Positions 8,190-18,272 of a DNA stretch of 52,963 nt are shown here, one piece after another. The notes under the pieces were generated by a model. It did no database searches. It worked only from the letters and a program-made list of their open reading frames with translations, and was not told where the DNA came from. The position numbers and the translations under genes were made by a program. Every line of letters starts with the position of its first letter. The stretch's first letter is position 1. This DNA comes from Thermonema lapsum (lineage in GTDB: Bacteria; Bacteroidota; Bacteroidia; Cytophagales; Thermonemataceae), in the NCBI RefSeq assembly GCF_011761635.1, contig NZ_JAASRN010000008.1, forward strand, positions 1 to 52,963, in the 5' to 3' direction.

Positions 8190-10805
8190 ATGAACTTCGA
8201 CAAGTATACCATTAAATCGCAGGAGGTGATTCAACAGGCGGTCTCTATTGCACAGGCTCGCCAAACCTCTGTAGTAGAAACCGGACACTTGCTCAAAGCA
8301 GTGCTCGAAAGCGATGAAAACGTAACAGGTTTTCTGTTCAAGAAACTGAATGTAAACCTGAACTATCTCAAAAACAAAGTAGAGGAAATCATCAACTCAT
8401 ATGGCAAAGTAAGTGGTGGCAGCCCGCACTTGTCCAACGATGCGGCGCAAGCCCTCAAACGAGCCGAGGATTACCTGAAAAACTTCAATGACGAATTTGT
8501 TGCCGTCGAGCATATCCTGTTGGGTATTTTAAGCGGTAAAGACCGAGTCGCCCAACTGCTGAAAGACATGGGGGTTGCTGAGAAGCAACTCATTCAGGCT
8601 ATCAAAGAGCTGCGTGGCGGCGGACGCGTAACCGACCAAAACGCAGAAGCTAAGTACCGTTCTCTGGAGCGCTATTCGAAAAACCTGACCAAGCTGGCAA
8701 AAGAAGGCAAGCTGGACCCCGTCATCGGGCGCGACGAAGAAATACGCCGGGTGATGCAAATCCTTTCACGACGCACCAAGAACAACCCCATCTTGTTGGG
8801 TGAACCCGGTGTGGGTAAAACCGCCATCGTCGAAGGCTTGGCACAGCGCATTGTGGCGGGGGACGTGCCCGAAAACCTGAAAGAAAAACAGCTGGTAGCT
8901 TTGGATATGGGCTTATTGGTGGCTGGCGCCAAATACAAAGGTGAATTCGAAGAGCGCTTGAAGTCGGTCATTAAAGAAGTAAGCGAATCGAATGGGCAAG
9001 TCATCCTGTTTATCGACGAAATTCATACCTTAATAGGTGCTGGTGCCGGTGGCGATAGTGCTATGGATGCCGCCAACCTACTAAAACCGGCTTTAGCACG
9101 TGGCGAGCTGCGTTGTATCGGTGCTACCACACTCAAAGAATATCAAAAGTACATTGAAAAAGACAAGGCGCTGGAGCGTCGCTTTCAACCCGTCATGGTC
9201 GATGAGCCCAGTATCGAAGACGCCATTTCTATCTTGCGGGGCTTAAAGGAACGTTATGAAGTACACCATGGCGTGCGCATTCAAGACGACGCCATCATTG
9301 CTGCCGTCGAGCTGTCGGTACGTTACATCACCGACCGCCACCTGCCCGACAAAGCCATCGACCTTATCGACGAGGCTGCTGCACGCCTGCGCATAGAAAT
9401 AGACTCGATGCCCGAAGAACTCGACGAGTTGGAACGTCGCATTATGCAGTTGGAAATTGAGCGGGAGGCTATTCGCCGTGAAAAAGATAAGGAAAAAGAA
9501 GCGGTGCTTTCCAAGCAGATAGCCGAGCTATCGGAACAGCGCGACGCACTCAAAGCACGTTGGAAGCAAGAAAAAGAGCTGGTACATCAAATCCAAAGCA
9601 TCAAGGCTGAAATCGAAAACTTGCGCATAGAAGCCGAACAAGCCGAGCGTGAAGGCAACTATGGGCGTGTAGCTGAAATACGCTATGGACGCATCCTTGA
9701 AGCCGAAAAGCGGCTCGAAGAACTGCGCAAGCAACTGCATGAGATACAGGGCGATAAACCCATGCTCAAAGAAGAAATTACCGCTGAAGACATCGCCCAA
9801 ATCGTGTCGCGTTGGACTGGCATACCCGTATCGAAAATGCTGCAAAGCGAGCGCGAAAAACTCTTGCATCTCGAAGACGAGCTACATAAGCGCGTGGTAG
9901 GGCAGGACGAAGCCATCCGGGCGGTATCCGATGCCATTCGTCGCAGCCGTGCCGGTTTGCAAGACCCCAACCGCCCCATTGGTTCGTTTATATTCTTGGG
10001 TCCTACCGGTGTGGGTAAAACCGAACTGGCAAAAGCTCTTGCCGACTACCTCTTTAACGACGAAAACGCTATGGTGCGTATCGACATGTCGGAGTACCAA
10101 GAGCGCCATTCGGTGAGCCGTCTCATCGGTGCGCCTCCCGGATATGTAGGCTACGATGAAGGTGGGCAATTGACCGAAGCCATTCGCCGGCGTCCTTATT
10201 CAGTGGTTCTTTTAGACGAAATCGAAAAAGCACACCCCGATGTCTTCAACATCTTGTTGCAAGTGCTGGATGACGGACGCCTAACCGACAACAAAGGACG
10301 CATCGCCAACTTCAAAAATACCATCATCATCATGACCTCGAACATGGGGGCTGAGCTCATACAAGCCAATTTCGAGAACATTACCCCCGAAAATGAAGAG
10401 GAGATAGTGGCACAAACTAAAGAACAAGTATTTGACTTGCTCAAACGTAACCTGCGCCCCGAGTTTCTGAACCGTGTGGACGAAATCATCATGTTCCGTC
10501 CGTTGTCGAAGCAAGACATACGTAGGATTGTGGAAATACAACTCAGACAAGTGAACCGTCGTCTCGAAGCCGAAAATATAGAGTTGGTAGTCGATGAAAG
10601 CATCTACGACCTCTTGGCAGATGTAGGTTTTGACCCGCAATTCGGTGCACGTCCTTTGAAGCGTGCTATCCAACAGCTCATCCTCAATGAGTTGTCCAAG
10701 GAAATCATTGCCGGTAAAGTCAAAGAAGGCGATGTGGTACACGTTTCCTTCGACAGCAACACCGAAAGAGTGAAGTTTGAAGTAGTGGATAAAATAGAAG
10801 CGTAA
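8190..10805 (+). CDS. clpB: Chaperone disaggregase ClpB
   Basis: This 871-residue AAA+ chaperone extracts polypeptides from aggregates together with DnaK. In order: Clp N domain (residues 1-150, starting [12 protein letters not shown]), AAA-1 with Walker A GEPGVGKT (about 205) and Walker [14 protein letters not shown], the long coiled-coil middle domain (about 405-525) that distinguishes ClpB from ClpA/C, AAA-2 with Walker A GPTGVGKT (about 605), and the C-terminal D2-small domain. The frame opens further upstream to 8013, but the ATG at 8190 matches the family start and has a strong ribosome binding site. The gene stands alone and ends at a strong terminator. No HrcA-type CIRCE operator is visible upstream. 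Confidence 0.98.
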   Translation: MNFDKYTIKSQEVIQQAVSIAQARQTSVVETGHLLKAVLESDENVTGFLFKKLNVNLNYLKNKVEEIINSYGKVSGGSPHLSNDAAQALKRAEDYLKNFNDEFVAVEHILLGILSGKDRVAQLLKDMGVAEKQLIQAIKELRGGGRVTDQNAEAKYRSLERYSKNLTKLAKEGKLDPVIGRDEEIRRVMQILSRRTKNNPILLGEPGVGKTAIVEGLAQRIVAGDVPENLKEKQLVALDMGLLVAGAKYKGEFEERLKSVIKEVSESNGQVILFIDEIHTLIGAGAGGDSAMDAANLLKPALARGELRCIGATTLKEYQKYIEKDKALERRFQPVMVDEPSIEDAISILRGLKERYEVHHGVRIQDDAIIAAVELSVRYITDRHLPDKAIDLIDEAAARLRIEIDSMPEELDELERRIMQLEIEREAIRREKDKEKEAVLSKQIAELSEQRDALKARWKQEKELVHQIQSIKAEIENLRIEAEQAEREGNYGRVAEIRYGRILEAEKRLEELRKQLHEIQGDKPMLKEEITAEDIAQIVSRWTGIPVSKMLQSEREKLLHLEDELHKRVVGQDEAIRAVSDAIRRSRAGLQDPNRPIGSFIFLGPTGVGKTELAKALADYLFNDENAMVRIDMSEYQERHSVSRLIGAPPGYVGYDEGGQLTEAIRRRPYSVVLLDEIEKAHPDVFNILLQVLDDGRLTDNKGRIANFKNTIIIMTSNMGAELIQANFENITPENEEEIVAQTKEQVFDLLKRNLRPEFLNRVDEIIMFRPLSKQDIRRIVEIQLRQVNRRLEAENIELVVDESIYDLLADVGFDPQFGARPLKRAIQQLILNELSKEIIAGKVKEGDVVHVSFDSNTERVKFEVVDKIEA

Positions 10806-10834
10806 TCATAGCCCTAAGCTCTTCAAAATAGCTG

Positions 10835-10873
10835 AAAGAGGCGACTTCCTGTGGAAGTTGCCTCTTTTTTTTT
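10835..10873 (+). terminator. Intrinsic terminator after clpB
   Basis: Arms AAAGAGGCGACTTCC (10835-10849) and GGAAGTTGCCTCTTT (10853-10867) form a 15-bp stem with one G-T pair and a 3-nt loop, followed by a T-run of nine from 10865 to 10873. On the minus strand it may also stop pyk transcripts, though the T-run there is weak. Confidence 0.92.
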
Positions 10874-10928
10874 GAATCTGCACAGAAGTGCATAAAGTCT
10901 ATTCAATGCCCTGCTTTGGTCTCAAAAA

Positions 10929-12371
10929 TTAAGATTTGGATTTTTCCACTATGTTGATTTTGACGGTGTTGGTTCTCTTGCGTGCTTTGATGGGCATACT
11001 TGCCATCTTGATGATAACATCTCCTTCTTTAATGAAACCCCGTTCTTGTAAAATATCTTCAATGTCCTGAAAAGTGGTGTCGGTGCTTTCGTATTTATCG
11101 TAATAGAAAGCCCGTACGCCCCACACCAAGTTGATTGCAGTAAGCAGTTGCCGGTTGCTTGTGAAGATGAAAATATCGGCTTCGGGGCGGTGGCTTGCGA
11201 TGCGGAAGGCGGTAAAGCCCGAATGGGTCATGCCTACGATGGCTTTGGCATTGGTGTGTTTGGCTAAGGTACATGCCGCAGCCACCAAGCTGTGGTGAAT
11301 GAAGTCAGGCGAGCCTTGATTGGCTACTTCTAAGTTTTGATGATAGATGCTTTGTATATGGGTTTCGGTGAAGTGAATGGTGCGCACCATGCTTCTGATG
11401 ACCTCCACAGGGTATTGCCCCACAGCAGTCTCGCCACTAAGCATAATGGCATCGGCTCCGTCAATCACGGCATTGGCTACATCATTGGTTTCGGCACGGG
11501 TGGGGCGGGGGTTGTGTATCATGCTTTCCATCATCTGTGTGGCAATAATTACGGGTTTGGCTGCCCGTTTGCATTTATCCACAATCATCTTTTGAATGAC
11601 GGGCACTTCCTCGGCGTAGGTTTCTACTCCCAAGTCACCGCGTGCTACCATGATGCCGTCGGCGGCTTCTATGATACTTTCGATATTTTTGACTGCCTCT
11701 GGCTTTTCTATCTTGGCAATGATGCGGGTATTTTTCCCCTTTTGGCGAATCAGGTGGCGCAGCAGATGCACGTCGGTGGCAGTGCGCACAAAAGAGAGAG
11801 CTATCCAATCGACCCCCATCTCCAAGCCGAAGTAAAGGTCTTCGGTGTCTTTTTCGGTCAGGCAAGGGGTGGACAACTGACTAAACGGCAGGTTGATGCC
11901 CTTCCTTGATTTGAGCACTCCGCCATAAAGCACTTCCGTAATAACTTCTTTCTCATGGCGTTCCACTACTTTCAGCTGAATGTTGCCGTCGTCGAGCAGG
12001 ATGATTTCCCCTTCTTTTACATCTTCGGGAAGGCTTTGATAGGTAGTCGAGGCGCGTTCTGCGTTGCCAACAGTTTCTTCTATGGTTAGCACAAAACGTT
12101 GCCCTTTCTTTAGTTCTACTGCGCCGTTTTCTATTTCGCCGATGCGTATTTTGGGTCCTTGCAGGTCTTGCAATATAGCCAAGTTGAAGCCATACCGCTG
12201 GTTGATTTCTCGAATATGACGAATTACCTCGGCATGTTCTTCGTGTGAGCCGTGAGAGAAATTCAAGCGGAATACATCGACCCCCTCGCGTGCCAGCGCC
12301 AACAGCATCTCGGGACTGCGAGATGCCGGACCCACCGTGGCTACTATTTTGGTTTTATTGAATGTGGTCAT
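10929..12371 (-). CDS. pyk: Pyruvate kinase
   Basis: This 480-residue cytoplasmic enzyme converts phosphoenolpyruvate and ADP to pyruvate and ATP, the last step of glycolysis. The N-terminal KIVATVGPASRS, the B-domain lid (residues about 70-165), the catalytic IAKIEKPEAV and MVARGDLGVE segments, the K+/Mg2+ site region ATQMMESMI and the C-terminal allosteric domain (about 350-470) are all present. Length is typical. It starts at ATG 12371 and lies downstream of tRNA-Thr on the same strand, but a terminator separates them, so it has its own promoter between 12372 and 12470, which I could not match to consensus. Confidence 0.97.
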   Translation of the reverse strand: MTTFNKTKIVATVGPASRSPEMLLALAREGVDVFRLNFSHGSHEEHAEVIRHIREINQRYGFNLAILQDLQGPKIRIGEIENGAVELKKGQRFVLTIEETVGNAERASTTYQSLPEDVKEGEIILLDDGNIQLKVVERHEKEVITEVLYGGVLKSRKGINLPFSQLSTPCLTEKDTEDLYFGLEMGVDWIALSFVRTATDVHLLRHLIRQKGKNTRIIAKIEKPEAVKNIESIIEAADGIMVARGDLGVETYAEEVPVIQKMIVDKCKRAAKPVIIATQMMESMIHNPRPTRAETNDVANAVIDGADAIMLSGETAVGQYPVEVIRSMVRTIHFTETHIQSIYHQNLEVANQGSPDFIHHSLVAAACTLAKHTNAKAIVGMTHSGFTAFRIASHRPEADIFIFTSNRQLLTAINLVWGVRAFYYDKYESTDTTFQDIEDILQERGFIKEGDVIIKMASMPIKARKRTNTVKINIVEKSKS

Positions 12372-12469
12372 AAGTCAATGATGGTTTGAAAAACAAAAGC
12401 AGTTTAGCAAAACCGCCCGGTATAAAAAAGTGCAGGAAACGAATTTTGTGTAAAAAGAAAGAGAACAGA

Positions 12470-12507
12470 AAGCAAAAAAAGAAAGCCGCACCTTGGGATG
12501 ATGCGGC
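12470..12507 (-). terminator. Intrinsic terminator after tRNA-Thr
   Basis: Read on the minus strand, arms GCCGCA and TGCGGC (plus positions 12502-12507 and 12485-12490) flank an 11-nt loop and are followed by a T-rich tract (TTTCTTTTTTTGC). It lies about 10 nt past the tRNA 3' end and would give a monocistronic tRNA transcript. Confidence 0.75.
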
Positions 12508-12516
12508 TCTTGTGAG

Positions 12517-12589
<73 letters not shown>

Positions 12590-12609
12590 TTGTTGCTTTT
12601 TCGACGTTG

Positions 12610-12640
12610 CAAATATAAAAAGCCAGAAAATACCATGCAA
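12610..12640 (-). promoter_or_regulatory. Promoter of tRNA-Thr (Bacteroidota -33/-7)
   Basis: On the minus strand TTG (12640-12638), a 20-nt spacer and TATATTTG (12617-12610) match the Bacteroidota housekeeping-sigma consensus TTTG-N19-21-TAnnTTTG. The -7 element ends 21 nt before the tRNA 5' end, leaving a short leader for RNase P to remove. Confidence 0.85.
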
Positions 12641-12680
12641 TACCTTCGATAAAAAAAATCGAACCTGCTTCCTGAAGAAG

Positions 12681-12706
12681 AAAGCAGCCCGGTGGAAGGC
12701 TGCTTT
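12681..12706 (-). terminator. Hairpin downstream of aspS
   Basis: AAAGCAGCC (12681-12689) and GGCTGCTTT (12698-12706) form a perfect 9-bp stem with an 8-nt loop just past the aspS stop. The following minus-strand sequence is only moderately T-rich (CTTCTTC), so it is a plausible but not ideal terminator. Confidence 0.55.
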
Positions 12707-12737
12707 GGTAGAGGTGCTCTTCAAAGAGATGCCTTGT

Positions 12738-14492
12738 TTAGTTGTTGTTTTTCAAGCAAAGTCCTAGTTCTTCGAGTTGTTCGGGGGCAATGGGCGAAGG
12801 TGATTCTATCATCACGTCCCTACCGGAAGTATTTTTCGGGAAGGCAATAAAATCTCGGATGGATTCGCTGCCTCCCATCAAAGCACACAGGCGGTCAAAA
12901 CCAAAGGCTATGCCACCATGCGGAGGCGCACCATAACGGAAGGCATTCATCAGAAAACCGAACTGCGCTTCTGCCTCTTCATCACTAAACCCTAAAATTT
13001 GGAACATCTTTTTCTGAAGCTTTTGGTCGTGGATACGGATAGAGCCGCCGCCTACCTCCACCCCGTTGATAACCATATCGTAAGCGTTGGCACGCACCTT
13101 GCCCGGTGCGCTGTCGAGCAGCAGGATGTCTTCTGGCTTGGGGGAGGTGAAGGGGTGGTGCATGGCGTAATAGCGCTGGGTTTGCTCGTCCCACTCCAAC
13201 AGAGGGAAGTCAACTACCCATAGTGGTTTGTAAACTCCTTCGGGGCGTAAGCCCAGGCGGTTGCCCATTTCCAAACGCAGTTCGCATAGTTGTTTGCGGG
13301 TTTTGTTGGCTTCGCCGGCAAGAATAAGCAGCAAGTCGCCAGCTTGGGCACCCATGGCTTCTGCCCATTGCTTGAGGTCTTCTTGTGAGAAAAATTTATC
13401 TACCGACGATTTGAAGGTGCCGTCTTCTTGGCATTTTACGTAAACCAATCCCTTGGCACCTATTTGCGGACGACGCACAAAGTCGGTAAGCTCATCCAGT
13501 TGTTTGCGGGTGTAGCCGGCGCAGCCGGTTGCGCAAATGCCTACCACCAGCTCGCTTTTGTCGAACACCTCAAAGCCTTTGCCTTGAGCCAGCGGGGTCA
13601 GTTCAACGAAGGTCATGCCGAAGCGTATATCGGGCTTGTCGCTGCCATACAGGCGCATGGCTTCGTCGTAGCTTATACGCGGGAAGTCGCCCAGTTCTAT
13701 GCCTTTCACGCTTTTGAATATGTGCTTCACCAAGCCTTCAAAGGTTTGCAGAATATCTTCTTGTTCTACAAACGACATCTCACAGTCTATTTGTGTGAAT
13801 TCGGGTTGCCGGTCGGCGCGCAGGTCTTCGTCGCGGAAGCACTTCACAATCTGGTAATAACGGTCAAAGCCGGCAACCATCAGTATTTGCTTGAAGGTTT
13901 GCGGTGATTGTGGCAAGGCATAGAATTGCCCGGGATGTAGGCGAGAAGGCACTACAAAATCGCGTGCTCCTTCTGGGGTTGATTTGATGAGCACGGGGGT
14001 TTCTACTTCAATGAATTGTTGGGCATCGAGATATTCGCGGGTAGCCCGTGCTGCCCGATGGCGCAGCTCTAAACGGCGACGCATGATGTCGCGGCGCAAG
14101 TCCAAATAGCGGTATTTCATGCGCAAATCTTCGCCTCCGTCGGTTTCGTCTTCTATCAAGAAAGGGGGCACCTCGGCAGGGTTCAGCACGCGCAGGGCTT
14201 CTACGGCTATCTCTATGTCGCCAGTTGGTATTTTATCGTTCTTCGACGCCCGCTCGATGACTGTTCCGGTAACTTGTATCACATATTCGCGTCCTAAAGT
14301 GCGGGCTGTTTTGAGCAGCTCGCTGGGGGCTTTGCCCTCTTCGATGAGCAGTTGCGTGATGCCGTAGCGGTCGCGCAGGTCTATCCAAAGCAAGTGTCCT
14401 TTGTCGCGGATAGCACGTACCCAGCCGCTTAGGGTTACTTTTTGTCCTAAATGATTTATTCGAAGTTCGCCGCAGGTGTGGGTTCGTAACAT
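12738..14492 (-). CDS. aspS: Aspartate--tRNA ligase
   Basis: This 584-residue class II synthetase charges tRNA-Asp. An N-terminal OB-fold anticodon-binding domain (residues 1-105, [20 protein letters not shown]) precedes the catalytic core. Motif 2 appears as [20 protein letters not shown] and motif 3 as [16 protein letters not shown], and the bacterial GAD insertion lies between them (about residues 285-410). Length is that of the bacterial type. A Shine-Dalgarno sequence AAGGAG lies 7 nt before the ATG, and a consensus promoter lies 55-86 nt upstream, between it and ruvC. Nothing unusual is seen. Confidence 0.98.
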   Translation of the reverse strand: MLRTHTCGELRINHLGQKVTLSGWVRAIRDKGHLLWIDLRDRYGITQLLIEEGKAPSELLKTARTLGREYVIQVTGTVIERASKNDKIPTGDIEIAVEALRVLNPAEVPPFLIEDETDGGEDLRMKYRYLDLRRDIMRRRLELRHRAARATREYLDAQQFIEVETPVLIKSTPEGARDFVVPSRLHPGQFYALPQSPQTFKQILMVAGFDRYYQIVKCFRDEDLRADRQPEFTQIDCEMSFVEQEDILQTFEGLVKHIFKSVKGIELGDFPRISYDEAMRLYGSDKPDIRFGMTFVELTPLAQGKGFEVFDKSELVVGICATGCAGYTRKQLDELTDFVRRPQIGAKGLVYVKCQEDGTFKSSVDKFFSQEDLKQWAEAMGAQAGDLLLILAGEANKTRKQLCELRLEMGNRLGLRPEGVYKPLWVVDFPLLEWDEQTQRYYAMHHPFTSPKPEDILLLDSAPGKVRANAYDMVINGVEVGGGSIRIHDQKLQKKMFQILGFSDEEAEAQFGFLMNAFRYGAPPHGGIAFGFDRLCALMGGSESIRDFIAFPKNTSGRDVMIESPSPIAPEQLEELGLCLKNNN

Positions 14493-14546
14493 AAGTAAGC
14501 TCCTTTTTAAGAAGTTGAATGACTACAAGCCTTTTTAGTCGAAAGG

Positions 14547-14578
14547 CAAAAGTATTAGTTACTGTCTAAGAAGACAAA
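14547..14578 (-). promoter_or_regulatory. Promoter of aspS (Bacteroidota -33/-7)
   Basis: On the minus strand TTTG (14578-14575), exactly 20 nt and TACTTTTG (14554-14547) give a full match to the consensus. The -33 box begins 4 nt past the ruvC stop, so aspS can be transcribed independently of ruvC. Confidence 0.88.
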
Positions 14579-14582
14579 GGGC

Positions 14583-15140
14583 TCAACGACTTTTTTTTAT
14601 ACGGTGAGGGTTTTCTTTTACAAAAGCATCCCAACTTTTCGATTTGTTGATTTGCAAACCGCTTTGCAGGTAATGACAAACCGCTACCCCCAGTGCATCG
14701 GTCGCATCCAAGAGGGTATTGTTTTCGAAACGTATATTGAGCAGCTTTTCGAGCATAGCGGCTACTTGCTCCTTCGAGGCGTTGCCGTTGCCCGTGATGG
14801 ATTGCTTTATCTTGCGGGGGGCATATTCCATCACGGGGATTTCGCGTGTTAGCGCAGCTGCCATGGCTACGCCTTGTGCCCGTCCTAACTTCAACATAGA
14901 CTGCACGTTCTTTCCATAAAAAGGCGCTTCCAATGCTATTTCGTCCGGCGCATAGTGTTCTATGAGTTGACTGACACGCTCGTAAATGCGTTTCAGTTTG
15001 AGCGCTTGCCCATTGAGCTTATGTAGTTCTATGACGCCGTAATGTATAACTTCCAAATGATTGCCTTCTACCCGTATCAATCCATACCCCATGACTTGGG
15101 TGCCCGGGTCTATACCTAAAATGATGCGCTCTTTTGCCAA
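14583..15140 (-). CDS. ruvC: Crossover junction endodeoxyribonuclease RuvC
   Basis: This 185-residue enzyme cuts Holliday junctions symmetrically as part of RuvABC. The RNase H-like fold and acidic catalytic residues are visible: Asp11 in GIDPGTQVMGYG, Glu71 in IALEAPFYGKN, and Asp145/Asp148 in LLDATDALGVAVCH. It is slightly longer than the E. coli enzyme because of a basic C-terminal tail (residues 168-185). It starts at ATG 15140. A minus-strand TATCTTTG (15170-15163) is a candidate -7 box with no clear -33 box. Only aspS follows it on the same strand; ruvA and ruvB are not here. Confidence 0.96.
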   Translation of the reverse strand: MAKERIILGIDPGTQVMGYGLIRVEGNHLEVIHYGVIELHKLNGQALKLKRIYERVSQLIEHYAPDEIALEAPFYGKNVQSMLKLGRAQGVAMAAALTREIPVMEYAPRKIKQSITGNGNASKEQVAAMLEKLLNIRFENNTLLDATDALGVAVCHYLQSGLQINKSKSWDAFVKENPHRIKKSR

Positions 15141-15178
15141 AGGCTTGCCATTTACTGCTTTTCAAAGATACATTATTT

Positions 15179-15190
15179 TGTATCGATACA
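15179..15190. repeat. Perfect palindrome TGTATCGATACA
   Basis: A 12-nt perfect palindrome lies between the divergent ruvC and glnN genes, 39 nt upstream of the ruvC ATG and just outside its candidate -7 box. It could be an operator; no regulator can be named. Confidence 0.4.
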
Positions 15191-15310
15191 CCTAAACCTT
15201 TCTTTTTGTTTTATAGGTCTTTTTTTGAACATGATTTTTTCGAAAACTGCATTTTTTATCAAAAGCTGGTTAAATTTTTAACCATTTTCTGGTGAAAGCG
15301 TTTATTTTTT

Positions 15311-15318
15311 TAATTTTG
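15311..15318 (+). promoter_or_regulatory. Candidate -7 element of glnN
   Basis: TAATTTTG matches TAnnTTTG and lies 34 nt before the glnN ATG. No TTG is found at the expected -33 position, so the promoter may be weak or activator-dependent, which would suit a nitrogen-regulated gene. Confidence 0.5.
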
Positions 15319-15352
15319 CGGTATCGAATTAAACCAAAAAAATCAAAAAACT

Positions 15353-17542
15353 ATGCCAACGCTCCGTTTTCGTGCCCTCCAGGAAGCTCAAAATCGCCCG
15401 GCTGTACAAGCGCAAGAGCCAGAAGAAAGCATAACCCGCTATTTTGCTACGCAGGTTTTCAACAAGGAAGCCATGCGCAAATACCTTAGCCATGAGACTT
15501 ACAAGAAGCTTATGTATGCCATAGAGCATGGTGAAACCATAGACCTTGAGCTGGCAGATGCTGTGGCTGCCGGCATGAAAAGCTGGGCTATGAGCAAAGG
15601 GGCTACCCACTTTACCCACTGGTTTCAGCCTTTGACCGGCTTGACCGCAGAAAAGCACGATGCGCTCTTCGATATCGACAGTGAAGGACGCGCCATCGAA
15701 AAATTGAAAGGTTCTGAGTTGGCACAGCAAGAGCCCGATGCCTCTTCCTTGCCGAGTGGCGGCATTCGTTCTACTTTCGAAGCCCGTGGCTACACGGCAT
15801 GGGACCCCAGCTCGCCGGCGTTCATCATGGAAATTAACGGCAGCAAAACCCTTTGCATTCCCACCATATTTATATCCTATACCGGCGAATCGCTCGACTA
15901 TAAAACCCCTCTGTTAAAGTCTTTGCATGCTCTCGACAAGGCAGCCACGGCTGTTTGTCAATATTTTGAGCGGGATGTAACCCACGTGATGGCTACTTTG
16001 GGACCCGAGCAAGAGTATTTTGTTGTGGATAAGGCGCTGTATTATGCCCGTCCCGACTTGGTAGCCTGTGGACGCACACTCTTCGGACACACGCCTGCGC
16101 GTGGGCAGCAGCTTGAAGACCACTACTTTGGGTCTATCCCTCCACGTGTGCGTGTTTTTATGATAGACTTTGAAACCGAAGCCCTCAAGCTGGGGATTCC
16201 TATCCGTACTCGCCACAACGAAGTGGCGCCAGCGCAGTTTGAATGTGCTGCCACTTTCGAAGAAGCCAGTGTGGCAGTAGACCACAATCTCCTGCTCATG
16301 GACATCATGGAAAAAGTAGCTGACCGCCATAATTTGAAAGTGCTCTTCCATGAAAAGCCTTTTGCAGGGGTGAACGGCAGCGGCAAGCACAATAACTGGT
16401 CAATGATGACCAACACAGGGGTGAACCTGTTGGCGCCCAGTACTAAAGCCAAGGAAAACCTGCGTTTCCTGACCTTCTTTGTGAACGTCATAAAAGCAGT
16501 ACATGACCATGCCGACCTGCTGCGTGCCAGCATTATGTCGGCAGGCAATGAGCATCGTTTAGGTGCTAACGAAGCGCCTCCGGCTATTATGTCTATATTC
16601 ATTGGTGAAGAGCTGACCAGAGTGCTTGAAGAACTGGAGCAAAAAGCTACCGTTAAAATAAACAAAGGCGATAACCTTTACATGAAGGTGGGCATCAGCA
16701 AGATTCCTCCTGTTTTGCGCGACAACACCGACCGCAACCGTACCTCTCCTTTTGCTTTTACTGGAAATAAATTCGAGTTCCGGGCTGTGGGCGCTTCTGC
16801 CAACTGCGCTTCAAATATGATAGTATTGAACACCGCCGTGGCAGCCCAGCTGCAGCAATTCAAAAAGGACGTGGACGCCCTCATCGACAAAGGCGAAAAG
16901 AAAGAAGTGGCTATCGTGCGCGTTTTGCGCGATTATATAAAGGCATCGAAGCGCATCCTCTTTGAAGGAAACAACTATTCTGAAGAATGGGCAAAAGAAG
17001 CTGAAAAACGCGGTTTGACCAACATTAAGTCCTGCGTGCGTGCCTTAGAAGCCTTTGTAAAGCCTGAATCCATTGCCCTTTTTGAAAGCCAAGCTGTGTT
17101 TACCAAGCGAGAAGTAGAGGCACGCTATGAAATCATGCTGGAAGCCTATGTGAAACGCATCCAGATTGAATCGCGCATGATGGGCGAGCTGGCGCTGAAC
17201 CACATCATACCGGCAGCCATCAACTACCAAAACCGTTTGTTGGAAGCCTTTGAAGGCATGCAGCGTGCGGGCATCGAAGAGGCGCACCTCGAGTCTATCA
17301 AAATCACCATTCGTAAAATAGCTGAGCATGTAAATATGCTGCAAAAAAAGGTGAAAGAGATGATAGATGCTCGCAAAGAAGCTAACAAAATTGAAGATAT
17401 ACGCCGCCGTGCAGAGTACTATACAGACAAGGTGAAGCCTTTGTTCGATGAAATCCGCTATCGGGGCGATAAGCTCGAGCTCATGGTAGATGATGAACTT
17501 TGGCCTCTTGTCAAATACCGTGAGCTGCTGTTTGTGCGCTAA
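15353..17542 (+). CDS. glnN: Glutamine synthetase type III (GlnN)
   Basis: This 729-residue enzyme makes glutamine from glutamate, ammonia and ATP. The length and N-terminal extension are those of GSIII, the type common in Bacteroidota, not of the roughly 470-residue GSI. Recognisable parts are the GSIII N-terminal FNKEAMRKYLS and SWAMSKGATHFTHWFQPLTG, the catalytic ATLGPEQEYFVVD, the glutamate/ammonia-site NEVAPAQFECA, and the glycine-rich KPFAGVNGSGKHNNWS. A helical C-terminal domain (residues about 590-729) completes it. Because GSIII lacks the adenylylation control of GSI, control is probably transcriptional. The last 4 nt overlap the convergent GNAT gene. Confidence 0.97.
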   Translation: MPTLRFRALQEAQNRPAVQAQEPEESITRYFATQVFNKEAMRKYLSHETYKKLMYAIEHGETIDLELADAVAAGMKSWAMSKGATHFTHWFQPLTGLTAEKHDALFDIDSEGRAIEKLKGSELAQQEPDASSLPSGGIRSTFEARGYTAWDPSSPAFIMEINGSKTLCIPTIFISYTGESLDYKTPLLKSLHALDKAATAVCQYFERDVTHVMATLGPEQEYFVVDKALYYARPDLVACGRTLFGHTPARGQQLEDHYFGSIPPRVRVFMIDFETEALKLGIPIRTRHNEVAPAQFECAATFEEASVAVDHNLLLMDIMEKVADRHNLKVLFHEKPFAGVNGSGKHNNWSMMTNTGVNLLAPSTKAKENLRFLTFFVNVIKAVHDHADLLRASIMSAGNEHRLGANEAPPAIMSIFIGEELTRVLEELEQKATVKINKGDNLYMKVGISKIPPVLRDNTDRNRTSPFAFTGNKFEFRAVGASANCASNMIVLNTAVAAQLQQFKKDVDALIDKGEKKEVAIVRVLRDYIKASKRILFEGNNYSEEWAKEAEKRGLTNIKSCVRALEAFVKPESIALFESQAVFTKREVEARYEIMLEAYVKRIQIESRMMGELALNHIIPAAINYQNRLLEAFEGMQRAGIEEAHLESIKITIRKIAEHVNMLQKKVKEMIDARKEANKIEDIRRRAEYYTDKVKPLFDEIRYRGDKLELMVDDELWPLVKYRELLFVR

Positions 17543-18135
17543 TTGCTATCTTGTTCATAGTTATGGTGGGAGGGGGGCAGTAGCTCACCTTCCCCTATTT
17601 TTTTGCTGTAGGGCAACAACCAAGCCTTCTTCAAATGAATACACACATGCCCTTCGCCGTCTTCTATTTTTATCTTCAAATGGTCTTGAGGAACTAAGCG
17701 CACCAACAGACGCACAATCCCTTCGTTGTGTCCTACAAAGGTGCCATAGAGGCGGCAAACCCCTTGCTTGTATGCATACACACACAGGCGCAGCATGAGT
17801 GCGCTGCCTACGCCTTTGCCATGCCAGTCGTCACGTACGACAATGGCAAATTCAGCAGTTGTTACCTTTTCTGATGGGCGCATGTAGCGAGCCACGCCAA
17901 TAATTTCCTCCTGCGCTTGCTGCTTGATGCAGGCAGCTAAGGCATAATCGTGCCGGTAGTCTATATGTGCAAAGCGATGCGCATATTCCTGTATGGTGCT
18001 TTCATCCAAGTGTTCTGTATGGGTTTGAAAGCGGTAAAAGCGAGACTCAGGCGAAAGCGCTTGGTAAAGCGCTATGAGCCGGTTTTCGTCGTGAGGCATG
18101 AGAGGGCGAAAAAATACTTGAGGCGTGTTGCTCAT
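17539..18135 (-). CDS. GNAT family N-acetyltransferase
   Basis: This 198-residue single-domain acetyltransferase moves an acetyl group from acetyl-CoA to an unknown amine. The region ALSPESRFYRFQTH near the N terminus resembles the GNAT domain of Pat-type protein acetyltransferases, but no acyl-CoA synthetase domain is fused. Motif A, the acetyl-CoA pyrophosphate loop, is seen in VVRDDWHGKGVGSALMLRLC (about residues 100-120). The frame extends to a TTG at 18147; the ATG at 18135 is preferred. A candidate promoter and a strong terminator-like hairpin lie in the 5' leader (18197-18303), suggesting attenuation. It converges on glnN with a 4-nt overlap. Confidence 0.85.
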   Translation of the reverse strand: MSNTPQVFFRPLMPHDENRLIALYQALSPESRFYRFQTHTEHLDESTIQEYAHRFAHIDYRHDYALAACIKQQAQEEIIGVARYMRPSEKVTTAEFAIVVRDDWHGKGVGSALMLRLCVYAYKQGVCRLYGTFVGHNEGIVRLLVRLVPQDHLKIKIEDGEGHVCIHLKKAWLLPYSKKIGEGELLPPSHHNYEQDSN

Positions 18136-18196
18136 GTAAGTTACCAATATAGGTAGCTACTGTATTTGTGTGAAAAATAAGCTGTTTTTTCAAAAC

Positions 18197-18232
18197 AAAA
18201 AAAAGACTTACAGCATATAGATGCTGCAAGTC
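18197..18232 (-). terminator. Intrinsic terminator in the leader of the GNAT gene
   Basis: On the minus strand GACTTGCAGCAT and ATGCTGTAAGTC (plus 18221-18232 and 18205-18216) form a 12-bp stem with one G-T pair and a 4-nt loop, followed by eight T (18204-18197). It points toward the GNAT start at 18135 although no minus-strand gene lies upstream, so it ends a short leader RNA. Confidence 0.8.
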
Positions 18233-18272
18233 TCCCAATCCTTCAACCAGCTATGAATGTTGAATGCGTGTA

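Noticed and set aside
11337-11909. Plus-strand frame of 190 codons opposite pyk
   Set aside because: Antisense to pyruvate kinase; histidine- and glycine-rich with no family.
13428-13907. Plus-strand frame of 159 codons opposite aspS
   Set aside because: Antisense to aspS with no motif; a shadow frame.
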